Below the pieces are notes generated by a model. It had not been told where the DNA came from. It saw only the letters and a program-made list of their open reading frames with translations, and did no database searches. Below, in pieces: positions 1 through 6,678 of a stretch of DNA of 7,961 bases (its first letter is position 1; each line of letters opens with the position of its first letter). The stretch lies in assembly GCA_903829565.1 (NCBI GenBank), contig CAIKQM010000700.1, positions 1-7,961 of the forward strand, in the 5' to 3' direction. The DNA comes from an uncultured Planctomycetota bacterium. Lineage in GTDB: Bacteria > Planctomycetota > UBA1135 > GCA-002686595. The translations under genes and the position numbers were made by a program.

Positions 1-215
1 ACTTGGACCATTCTAGCAGGTCGCAAACGCGAACTTGCCACCCAAACGGCGCTTCTGGAACCCATCTAGGAGGGGGGCAGGAGGGGCTTTTTGAGCTCGG
101 TATCCACTTGCCGACCCTCTTCAGCCGAAAAACACCCGCTCACGGGCGTGCTCCGACTGCGTATCCTCTGCCTTCCGCGTCGCCCTTCGCACGCGCCCAA
201 CGACAACCACTCATC
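1..215. other. Leader region without a convincing gene
   Basis: The 215 bases before the first gene hold no clear coding region. One plus-strand frame is open from base 1 to a TAG at 67-69 and could be the last 22 codons of an upstream protein (ending ...TALLEPI), but this is too short to identify. Just after it comes a purine tract (68-86, with AGGAGG-like and AGGAGGGG-like cores) followed by CTTTTT (87-92). I found no good inverted repeat next to the T run, so an upstream terminator is not supported. Bases 93-215 are pyrimidine-rich and give a low-complexity translation. No convincing -35/-10 pair was found. The frame of the following gene stays open back to base 3, but a signal peptide begins exactly at 216, so that extension is unlikely to be translated. 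Confidence 0.5.
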
Positions 216-2120
216 ATGCGCATCCAGACCTACCTCGCCGCTCTAACCCTGTCGGCCGCTCCCGCGGTCTACGCTCAGGACGTTGGTCCGGCACTCGAAG
301 CGGGCTCCACGACCTCCCTCTTTGGCCAACCGCTCGTCGTCAATGGCCAACGCGTGCAGGACATCGAGCTGCAGCGCTTCCTCATTTACGGCGCCGGTCG
401 CCTGCAGGTCGAGATGCAGCGCGTGGCGTTGATCATCGAAGATGAGCTGGCCCGCCGTGCTCAGGAGTACGCGCTGCGTGACATCGACGCCCAGTACGCC
501 AGCCGCTTGGATGCCGCTGCTGAGGCAGCTGTCGCGGCCAAGGAGAAGGCTACGCCCTTTGCCAGCGCGGACGAGCGTCAGACCGCGCTGCGCACCGAGC
601 GCGAGGCTGCCAAGGCCGCGCTGTACCAGACCGAAGAGGTCATCGCTGCCTACAAGAAGTTGCTCGACCAGCAGCAATCGTTGGTGCGCGAACAAGTGGC
701 GATCTCCGAAGAGGAGTTCAACCACGAGTACCAGAAGACGATCGATGACTTCGTCAAGAGCTACCCGACCTTGAACCCCGAGGCCGAGGTCGCACGCGCC
801 TTCCGCACGGTCGATTGGTACCGCGAGAACTTGCGCCAGACGCTGCTGTTCGACCGCGTGTTCTTCCCGGATGATCCGGCCGAGTGGCCGGTGACCACGG
901 TGGAAGCCGTGCGCGCCGACTCGGGCGACGCGATGATCGAAGACGCGTTCCAGAGCTACAAGATGCGCCGCGAGTACGCCGAGAAGACCGGCGAGCCGTT
1001 GGCCAAGGAAGACCCGATCTACACGCAGATGATGCGCCAAATCGTGCGCGATGCGTGCTTCTCGACGGTGTCGTTCCGGACCTCGTTCGATGGCTTGCCG
1101 AGTGACTTGATCCTCACGGGCGACAAGAACGGTGATGGTTTGCCGGAGCTCGTGGTCAAGACGGCGGATGTGTGGCCGAAGGTGGCTGCGACGCTGTCGG
1201 AGACGGACATCCTTGAGGCCAAGGAGTGGTTCGTGTCGACGATCGCGGTGCGCGATGCGCTGCGCACGGCGGGCGATGGCGTGCTGCTGTCGCGCGATGG
1301 CGAACAAGCGGCGATTGCAGCGCTCAAGAAGACGATGGAGGGCACGTACTTCACCGTCGACATCTTGGCGACGCAGGAGTACCTGTTCCCGTCGGCCGAG
1401 AGCTTCCAGGAGTACTGGTGCTTGATGGAGTCGTTCAAGGTGCTCAAGCAAGACGCCTTGAAGCGCCAAGAGAACGGCGACATCGCCAAGGTGTTGCGCG
1501 ATCACTTGGAACGCGCGAACCGCGTGATGGGCTTGGGGCAAGTGGATGTGGATGTGATGCTGATCAGCGCCTTCGACATCCCCAACTTCAAGTGGAAGGA
1601 CGCGGGCTGGACGTGGGCGGAGAAGCGCGCCAACGAAGTGAAGGCCCAGCTGGAGGCGCAGCAACAGCGCTATGCCGCCGACCCGAGCAAGGAGAAGGAT
1701 CCTGCGCAGTACTGGGACGAGTTGGTCGTCGAGGTCAGCGAGTACTGGGACCCGCCCTCACCCGAAGGTCAGGGCAAGCGTGGTTCGGATGTGTCGATGA
1801 AGAACAAGGGCCGGTTTGGTCCGCGCTACCGCAATGACTTGATCGGCTTCGTGGGCGAAACGCGCTACCGCGAGTTCGTCACGGGCTTCTCGATCACGGA
1901 CTTCGTGTTCTTTGATCAGGCCGAGAACACGGTGGCCGGTCCGTTCAAGGGCCCGCTGGGGTACTACCTCACGCGCGTCAAGCGCCGCACGCCGCCTTCG
2001 CGTCCGTTGAACCTTGCGGAGCCGAAGCACGTGGAGCTCCTGACCGACGATTGGTTGCGCGTGGCGTTCGGCGCCTACATGCGCGAAGCCGTCAAGGGCG
2101 CGAAGGTCCAAGGACTCTGA
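216..2120 (+). CDS. Secreted SurA/PrsA-like protein with degenerate parvulin (peptidyl-prolyl isomerase) domain
   Basis: This 634-residue protein is probably a periplasmic chaperone or foldase of the SurA/PrsA/PpiD type. The ATG at 216 is chosen because it opens a signal peptide (residues 1-20, MRIQTYLAALTLSAAPAVYA, then QD); there is no Shine-Dalgarno sequence. Residues about 32-80 (VNGQRVQDIELQRFLIYGAG onward) resemble the SurA N-terminal 'NG..it..el' segment. Residues about 80-160 are Ala/Glu/Lys-rich and helical. A DKNGDG loop at 303-308 looks like a calcium-binding loop. Residues about 443-602 fit an expanded parvulin fold: a first strand at 443-450, a long helical insert, GRFGPRY at 532-538, and GPFKGPLGYYLTRVKRR from 575. 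The usual parvulin His after the first strand is not seen, and Tyr584 stands where a His is normal, so catalytic isomerase activity is doubtful. The fold assignment is from motif reading only. The gene is followed by a strong hairpin and looks monocistronic. Confidence 0.6.
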   Translation: MRIQTYLAALTLSAAPAVYAQDVGPALEAGSTTSLFGQPLVVNGQRVQDIELQRFLIYGAGRLQVEMQRVALIIEDELARRAQEYALRDIDAQYASRLDAAAEAAVAAKEKATPFASADERQTALRTEREAAKAALYQTEEVIAAYKKLLDQQQSLVREQVAISEEEFNHEYQKTIDDFVKSYPTLNPEAEVARAFRTVDWYRENLRQTLLFDRVFFPDDPAEWPVTTVEAVRADSGDAMIEDAFQSYKMRREYAEKTGEPLAKEDPIYTQMMRQIVRDACFSTVSFRTSFDGLPSDLILTGDKNGDGLPELVVKTADVWPKVAATLSETDILEAKEWFVSTIAVRDALRTAGDGVLLSRDGEQAAIAALKKTMEGTYFTVDILATQEYLFPSAESFQEYWCLMESFKVLKQDALKRQENGDIAKVLRDHLERANRVMGLGQVDVDVMLISAFDIPNFKWKDAGWTWAEKRANEVKAQLEAQQQRYAADPSKEKDPAQYWDELVVEVSEYWDPPSPEGQGKRGSDVSMKNKGRFGPRYRNDLIGFVGETRYREFVTGFSITDFVFFDQAENTVAGPFKGPLGYYLTRVKRRTPPSRPLNLAEPKHVELLTDDWLRVAFGAYMREAVKGAKVQGL

Positions 2121-2144
2121 CCGCTGCTTTGAGCCGGTAGACAT

Positions 2145-2179
2145 TGCGGGCCGTAGCTTGTTGAGAGCTGCGGCCCGCA
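2145..2179 (+). terminator. GC-rich hairpin, likely transcription terminator
   Basis: A 14-base-pair stem (arms 2145-2158 and 2166-2179, one G-U wobble at 2154/2170, 7-base loop TGTTGAG) lies 24 bases after the stop of the secreted protein gene. It is followed only by CATTTG rather than a long U run, so it is either an imperfect intrinsic terminator or an mRNA 3'-end stabilising hairpin. It separates this gene from the ABC exporter that starts at 2238. Confidence 0.65.
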
Positions 2180-2237
2180 GCATTTGCGGCCCAGCTTTGG
2201 ACGCTGCGCCCTCCAGAGTTCACAATCGTCAGCCACA

Positions 2238-4073
2238 ATGGGCTTCCGCACTCTCTGGCGCATCTTGGCGCCGCACGCCAAGGCGCATGGTTGGACCTTT
2301 GCGCTCTTGGGCGCTCTTGGATGGATTGCTGCTTTAGGGCAGCGATCTATCGTTCTGCTGGTCTACCCAGCGATCGACATCCTGTTCCCAGGCTTTGGCA
2401 CTGCAACCACATTCTCGAACGACAAAACGGGTTGGTGGAGTCAGATGGTGCGCGCCGGCTATGACTGGCTGGTTGGCGATGCCCATTCGGGCGGCGATCC
2501 CATGGGGGCTCTCGTGCGGCTCGCTCTGGTCTTGTCTGGCGTGGCTCTTGTGGCGAGCATCGCTCAGTACGCGTTTCTTGCAATCTCGCGTTGGTTGGCG
2601 CTGCGCCTAGTGGTCGACTTGCGTCAGCGTATTGCGACGCATTTGATGCGCCTCTCGGTTGCCTACCACGGACGGCGACAGTTCGGCGATCTTTTGTCGC
2701 GTCTGTCATCCGACACGACGATCACATTGAATGTGCTGAGCAATGGCATCAAGGAGGTGGTGCAAGAACCTCTGATGGTGGTTGCTTCATTGCTGGTGGC
2801 CTTCATCGTGGCGCCTATGCCTACCTTGGTGGTGATGGCCATGCTGCCGATCCGTGTGATTCCATTCTGGCGCCAGACACACAAGGTGCGGCGCGGCAGC
2901 AGCCGTTCCTTGTCCCAGCTGGGCGAGAGTGTGCAAGCCCTCGCGCAGATGTTCACCGGTGTGCGCACGGTCAAAGCCTACGCCGCGGAAGGGCGCGAGC
3001 TGGAGCGCTATCAAGAGCTGAATCGTGAGTACACGCGCCAGACGATGAAGATGGTGCGTGCGCAAGCACTGTCCCAGGCGTGGACCATGTTCGCCAGTCA
3101 CGTGGGCATGGGCTTGATGATCCTCTTGGTTGGCTGGCTGACCTTTGATGCCAAGCAGTTCCAAGACCCCAAGGGCGTCACGACCTTCTTCTTGTCGGTG
3201 GCTGCCGTGTACCAGGCCCTAAAGGATGTCGTACGGGCGCTCACCAATGCGCAGGAAGCCGCTGGTGCAGCCGAGCGCATCGAAGAGCTGTTGTCCGAAA
3301 CACCTGACATCGTCGACCGGCCGGATGCGCGTCAGGCGACTGGTCTGGGCACAGGCATCGCGCTTGAGAAGGTGGGTTTCCGCTACGGAGTTGAGGAGAG
3401 CTTCGAGCTGCGAGAGGTCGATCTAGTCATTCGGCCCGGTGAAACGGTGGCTTTCGTTGGTTCGTCTGGCTCTGGCAAGAGCACGCTCATCGACTTGGTG
3501 GCGCGTTTTGTCGAACCGTCGGCCGGCGCTGTCAAGGTCCATGGAGTCGATGTGCGCGACTACACGCTGGCTTCATGGACGGCCCAGTACGCGCTGGTTT
3601 CGCAAACACCGTTCCTGTTCCACACCACGGTGCTGGAGAACATCCGTTACGGGTGGCCGCAAGCCACGCAGGCCGAAGTGGAGCAAGCAGCGCGCTTGGC
3701 AGGCGTGCATGACTTCATCATGTCGCTGCCGCTAGGTTACGCAACCGATGTTGCGGATGCGGGTGCGCGCTTGTCCGGCGGTCAACGCCAGCGCATCACC
3801 ATCGCGCGCGCCTTCTTGAAGGACGCGCCGTTGCTGTTGTTGGATGAGGCGACAAGTGCTTTGGACAACGAGAGCGAGCGTGTCGTCCAAGAGTCGTTGG
3901 AGCGCTTGATGAAGGGCAAGACGGTGCTCGTCGTGGCGCACCGCTTGTCGACCATCCGCAAGGCGGACCGCATCGTTGTGATGGAAGCTGGACGCGTGGC
4001 CGAAGTGGGCACGCATGCCGAGCTGTTGGCGCGCGGCGGTCCTTACGCGCGGTTGCAAGCGTTGGCTGGTTGA
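2238..4073 (+). CDS. MsbA-type ABC exporter half-transporter (permease fused to ATPase)
   Basis: A complete 611-residue half-transporter expected to work as a homodimer in the inner membrane, exporting a lipid or other hydrophobic substrate. The N-terminal half is a type I exporter membrane domain: first helix around 17-40, then a hydrophilic loop of about 50 residues (about 48-92) that is longer than in MsbA, then further helices to about 330. The C-terminal ATPase is complete: Walker A GSSGSGKST at 408-416, Q-loop Gln456, signature LSGGQ at 512-516, Walker B LLLLDE ending at Asp536-Glu537, and H-loop His568 in VAHRLST. All catalytic residues are intact. The ATG at 2238 is preferred over an in-frame TTG at 2184 because the latter lies just after the terminator hairpin and would add an atypical N-terminus. 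No Shine-Dalgarno sequence or strong promoter is visible. MsbA (lipid A/lipid flippase) is the closest known function, but substrate cannot be read from sequence. Its last 31 bases overlap the convergent PAP2 gene. Confidence 0.9.
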   Translation: MGFRTLWRILAPHAKAHGWTFALLGALGWIAALGQRSIVLLVYPAIDILFPGFGTATTFSNDKTGWWSQMVRAGYDWLVGDAHSGGDPMGALVRLALVLSGVALVASIAQYAFLAISRWLALRLVVDLRQRIATHLMRLSVAYHGRRQFGDLLSRLSSDTTITLNVLSNGIKEVVQEPLMVVASLLVAFIVAPMPTLVVMAMLPIRVIPFWRQTHKVRRGSSRSLSQLGESVQALAQMFTGVRTVKAYAAEGRELERYQELNREYTRQTMKMVRAQALSQAWTMFASHVGMGLMILLVGWLTFDAKQFQDPKGVTTFFLSVAAVYQALKDVVRALTNAQEAAGAAERIEELLSETPDIVDRPDARQATGLGTGIALEKVGFRYGVEESFELREVDLVIRPGETVAFVGSSGSGKSTLIDLVARFVEPSAGAVKVHGVDVRDYTLASWTAQYALVSQTPFLFHTTVLENIRYGWPQATQAEVEQAARLAGVHDFIMSLPLGYATDVADAGARLSGGQRQRITIARAFLKDAPLLLLDEATSALDNESERVVQESLERLMKGKTVLVVAHRLSTIRKADRIVVMEAGRVAEVGTHAELLARGGPYARLQALAG

Positions 4074-4777
4074 GCGCACAACGCGGCGGGATACACGAGC
4101 CGCGCGAGCAGCACGCACACCGCCCACACGACCAGGAGTGAGGCGCAAATGTGCGAGGGGAAGTGAGCTCCCATCGCACAGCGCGCAAGTCCCATAAACG
4201 TGCCGTACGCGAGTGCGAACGCCAGCAGTTTTCGCGCCAGTTGAGGATGCGTGGGGCGCGTGGCAAACCACAACGACACCAAGGCGTAGCCGCCAGAGGC
4301 GTGGCCGCCAGGGAAGCACTTGCCGGGCTTGGCGCCCTCGGGCAGCGGGTCCCACAAGCTCACCCATGGTTGTGTGCCGCCGTAGAGCTGCAGGTCCCAC
4401 GGGCAATGGCGCGGCGAGATCGACTTCAACCAGCCCACGAGCGCGGGCCCAATAGCGATCGCCAAAGCCACGAGGAGCGCGGGGCGATGCCAAGCCTTCA
4501 GCTTTTGCTGCAGTGCAAAGCGCGGTCGCCCCAGACCAGCCAGGCACACACCTAGCGCGAGCACACCGACCACGATGACCGCGATCTTCATCACCTCATG
4601 CACGATGATGGTGAAGAACCAGTGGTACCGCGCAGGAAAGGTGCGCGTGTCCGGGTCGTAGAAGAGGGAAAGCACCGCTCTGTCGACCGGGCTTTCATGC
4701 AGGGCGATCACCAGCGCGCTCAACACGAGCAGCGGCACCACAAGCAGTCGCACCGACCAGTGCTTCCAGATGGTCAT
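4043..4777 (-). CDS. PAP2-family membrane phosphatase
   Basis: A 244-residue integral membrane protein with about six hydrophobic helices (around 9-27, 55-80, 97-117, 160-172, 182-200 and 208-229). The PAP2 phosphatase motifs are present in variant form. Motif 1 is Lys118-x6-Cys-Pro (KSISPRHCP followed by WDL and YGG) instead of K-x6-RP. Motif 2 is PGGH at 156-159, with His159 as the expected catalytic acid. Motif 3 is Arg199-x5-His205-x3-His209, with His in place of the usual Asp. This pattern (CPWDL..YGG, GGHASGGYA, GAHF.SH) recurs in a PAP2 subgroup, so I read it as an active subfamily rather than decay. Likely substrates are membrane lipid phosphates such as phosphatidate, undecaprenyl pyrophosphate or lipid A phosphates; which one is unknown. 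It is convergent with the ABC exporter (31-base overlap) and divergent from permease 1 with 37 bases between starts, so both genes must share a tiny control region. Confidence 0.85.
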   Translation of the reverse strand: MTIWKHWSVRLLVVPLLVLSALVIALHESPVDRAVLSLFYDPDTRTFPARYHWFFTIIVHEVMKIAVIVVGVLALGVCLAGLGRPRFALQQKLKAWHRPALLVALAIAIGPALVGWLKSISPRHCPWDLQLYGGTQPWVSLWDPLPEGAKPGKCFPGGHASGGYALVSLWFATRPTHPQLARKLLAFALAYGTFMGLARCAMGAHFPSHICASLLVVWAVCVLLARLVYPAALCAQPANACNRA

Positions 4778-4814
4778 GGGTGCGCGAGGCTACTCAATGT
4801 ACTCTGGGCATGCC

Positions 4815-5969
4815 ATGTGGTTTGTAGCGCTCAAGATGCTGGTCGGCGACAAGGCTCGGTACCTGGGCATCGTGCTAGGCGTGGTGTTTGCATCGCTGTT
4901 GATCACGCAGCAGATGTCCATCTTCACCGGCATCATGTTCCGCACCTTCAGCACGGTCACCGACACCGGTTACCCGGAAATCTGGGTGATGGACAAGAAG
5001 GTGCAGTACATCGACGATGTCAAGCCGCTCCAAGACACCAAGCTCTACACCGTGCGCGGTGTAGAAGGTGTCGATTGGGCCATGCCGTTCTACAAAGGTC
5101 TGTTGAAGGCGCGCTTGGCCGATGGACGCTTTCAGACTGTCAACTTGTTTGGACTGGATGATGCGACGCTGGTGGGCGGCCCGCCCACGATGGTGGAAGG
5201 ACGGCTCGAGGATTTGCGTCGTGCCGAAGGGGTGATCGTCGACGAGAACGGGGCACGCGGCCGCTTGGCCAAGCCTGATCCGGCAGGTGGCCCGCCCATT
5301 CCTTTGCGCGTGGGGGATGTGCTCGAGCTGAATGACCACCGCGCCGTGGTAGTGGGTATTTGCCGTGTGGGACGCACCTTCCAATCCCAGCCGGTCATCT
5401 ACACGACCTACTCGCGCGCCGTGTCCTTCGCGCCGCGCGAGCGCAAGCTGCTGTCCTTCATCGTGGCTGGCGTGAAGCCACATCTGGATGTAGAGGATGT
5501 GTGCAAGCGCATTGAGGAGCAAACAGGGCTCGTGGCGTTGCCTGCCAACGAGTTCAAGTGGAAGTCGGTCTTCTACTACCTCAAGTACACGGGCATCCCG
5601 ATCAACTTTGGCACTGCGGTGCTGTTGGGCTTCCTCGTAGGCACCGCGATCGCAGGGCAGACCTTCTACAACTTCACCCTCGACAACTTGAAGCAGTTCG
5701 GTGCGCTCAAGGCGATGGGGGCTTCGACCTGGACTCTGCTGGGCATGATCTTGCTGCAGGCCTTGGTGGTCGGTGTTGTTGGCTACGGCATCGGAGTGGG
5801 CATTGCCTCCACCTTTGGCATCCTGTCCAAGAACTCGGAGCTGGCCTTCCGCTTGCAGTGGCAGATCTTGCTGGTCTCGGCTGCTGCAGTCGTCGTGATC
5901 TGTGCTCTGTCGGCCCTGCTCGCCATTCGCAAGGTGGTCAAGCTCGAGCCGGCGATCGTCTTCAAATAG
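4815..5969 (+). CDS. ABC transporter permease 1, MacB/DevC-type FtsX fold
   Basis: A 384-residue inner-membrane permease of the type VII (MacB/LolCE/DevC) kind. It has one N-terminal helix (about 16-38), a large periplasmic domain (about 40-262), then three C-terminal helices (about 263-287, 305-336, 350-371). The FtsX-domain segment LDNLKQFGALKAMGAS is at 289-304, between the second and third helices, where the ATPase normally docks. Such permeases do not form a channel but couple ATP hydrolysis to periplasmic or outer-membrane export, usually with an HlyD-type adaptor. Several ATGs are in frame (4770, 4776, 4797, 4815). I chose 4815 because it aligns residue for residue with the start of the paralogue at 6675 (VALKML.GDK) and avoids overlap with the divergent PAP2 gene. 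It has no ATPase next to it; the nearest is the partial one at 7832. No terminator is evident before the regulator, so read-through is possible. The call as DevC-like rests on size and the missing second FtsX repeat. Confidence 0.85.
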   Translation: MWFVALKMLVGDKARYLGIVLGVVFASLLITQQMSIFTGIMFRTFSTVTDTGYPEIWVMDKKVQYIDDVKPLQDTKLYTVRGVEGVDWAMPFYKGLLKARLADGRFQTVNLFGLDDATLVGGPPTMVEGRLEDLRRAEGVIVDENGARGRLAKPDPAGGPPIPLRVGDVLELNDHRAVVVGICRVGRTFQSQPVIYTTYSRAVSFAPRERKLLSFIVAGVKPHLDVEDVCKRIEEQTGLVALPANEFKWKSVFYYLKYTGIPINFGTAVLLGFLVGTAIAGQTFYNFTLDNLKQFGALKAMGASTWTLLGMILLQALVVGVVGYGIGVGIASTFGILSKNSELAFRLQWQILLVSAAAVVVICALSALLAIRKVVKLEPAIVFK

Positions 5970-5986
5970 GTGCTTGCGCCGCCTGT

Positions 5987-6015
5987 TAACGCTGTTAGGA
6001 TTCCTAACGCTGTTA
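5987..6015. promoter_or_regulatory. Tandem palindromic operator, probably bound by the adjacent TetR regulator
   Basis: Two identical 11-base dyads, TAACGCTGTTA (TAAC-N3-GTTA), lie at 5987-5997 and 6005-6015, an exact 18-base period. The inner half-sites also form a perfect dyad, GTTAGGA-T-TCCTAAC (5994-6008). The block ends 12 bases before the TetR start codon, the classic place for an autoregulatory TetR operator. Two repeats 18 bases apart would suit two dimers side by side. A weak promoter (TTGCGC 5974-5979, TAGGAT 5996-6001, spacing 16) would overlap the operator, which fits repression by occlusion, but the promoter call is uncertain. Confidence 0.75.
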
Positions 6016-6027
6016 CGCAGCGCCCGC

Positions 6028-6678
6028 ATGCCGACTCCTGCTCACCGCCGCCAACAGGACCTTGCCGCACGCAGGGCTAAGATCTTGTCCGCTGCACGCA
6101 CCTTGTTCGCCGAGCATGGTGTGGCCGGCGTGACGATGCGGCGCTTGGCCAAGGCTGTGGGCTACACAGCACCAGTCTTGTATGCGCACTTTGCGGATAA
6201 GGCCACGCTCTTGCGCGAACTGTGTGCGGAGGATGCAGCGCACCTGTTGGCTGCGATGCAGCGCGCCGCGCGCGCCAGCACTCCGCTCGCCAAGCTGCGC
6301 GCCATCGGCTACGCCTATGTCGAGTTCGCACTCGCTCATCCCGAACCGTTCCGTCTGATGTTCTTGACGCCGGTGCCTTTGGACGATTTGCATCGCATCT
6401 CTGCCGGACGCAGTGCCGATGATCCCGCGCTGGCGTGCTACGCGTTGTTGCGGGCCGCGGTGGAAGAAGCCGCCACCGCTGGTGATCTGCCTCAAGGCAA
6501 GGCCGCGGTCGAACGCACCACGCAAGTCGTGTGGGGCGCGGCACACGGCGTGGTCGCGCTGCAGGCCATCTTGGGCGCCTCCCCCGATGTGCGCTGGAGT
6601 GCCGTGCGCCCCACTGCCCGGCAATTGGTCGACGCAACGCTCGATGGACTCGTTACACGGCATCGGAGTGGTCCATGA
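6028..6678 (+). CDS. TetR-family transcriptional regulator with WHG-type C-terminal domain
   Basis: A 216-residue TetR-family regulator. The N-terminal DNA-binding domain spans about 15-65, with ILSAARTLFAEHG before the helix-turn-helix and MRRLAKAVGYTAPVLYAHF (37-55) as the core, followed by KATLLREL. The ligand domain carries YVEFALAHPEPFRLMF (97-112) and WGAAHG (169-174), which match the WHG C-terminal family found in many TetR proteins. The ATG at 6028 is chosen because it gives a normal TetR N-terminus; the frame is open further upstream, but that stretch would cover the operator and is unlikely to be translated. No Shine-Dalgarno sequence is visible, so it may be leaderless or nearly so. 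Its TGA overlaps the ATG of permease 2 (ATGA at 6675-6678), so regulator and transporter are translationally coupled. It most likely represses its own operon through the tandem dyads just upstream; the inducing ligand is unknown. Confidence 0.9.
   Translation: MPTPAHRRQQDLAARRAKILSAARTLFAEHGVAGVTMRRLAKAVGYTAPVLYAHFADKATLLRELCAEDAAHLLAAMQRAARASTPLAKLRAIGYAYVEFALAHPEPFRLMFLTPVPLDDLHRISAGRSADDPALACYALLRAAVEEAATAGDLPQGKAAVERTTQVVWGAAHGVVALQAILGASPDVRWSAVRPTARQLVDATLDGLVTRHRSGP

Noticed and set aside
68..92. G-rich tract with T run, considered as G-quadruplex, ribosome-binding site or terminator
   Set aside because: The G runs are irregular, no start codon lies at a suitable distance, and no inverted repeat precedes the T run.
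132..149. Small hairpin ACACCCG-CTCA-CGGGCGT in the leader
   Set aside because: Seven-base arms with one mismatch and no supporting context; expected by chance in GC-rich DNA.
3..215. 71-codon N-terminal extension of the secreted protein
   Set aside because: The extension is low-complexity and would bury an excellent signal peptide that starts at the ATG at 216.
243..1664. Long open frame (473 codons) on the minus strand opposite the secreted protein gene
   Set aside because: Its translation is Arg/His/Leu-rich with no recognisable domain, and it lies fully antisense to a protein with a signal peptide and recognisable fold. GC-rich codon use opens such antisense frames.
2197..2226. Possible promoter for the ABC exporter (TTGGAC, 18 bases, CACAAT)
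   Set aside because: Only 3 of 6 and 4 of 6 matches to consensus; too weak to annotate, although its position between hairpin and start is suitable.
2184..2237. TTG start giving the ABC exporter 18 more residues
   Set aside because: It begins a few bases after the terminator hairpin, and the added residues do not resemble an exporter N-terminus; the ATG at 2238 gives a normal one.
5172..5188. 17-base perfect palindrome GTGGGCGG-C-CCGCCCAC in permease 1
   Set aside because: It encodes Val-Gly-Gly-Pro-Pro, and Gly-Gly-Pro-Pro codons in GC-rich DNA are palindromic by nature. The paralogue shows the same effect at the same residues, so protein conservation explains it.
4875..6029. Long open frame (384 codons) on the minus strand opposite permease 1
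   Set aside because: His/Arg/Gln-rich translation with no membrane segments or motifs; a shadow of the plus-strand permease, which has a close paralogue confirming its frame.
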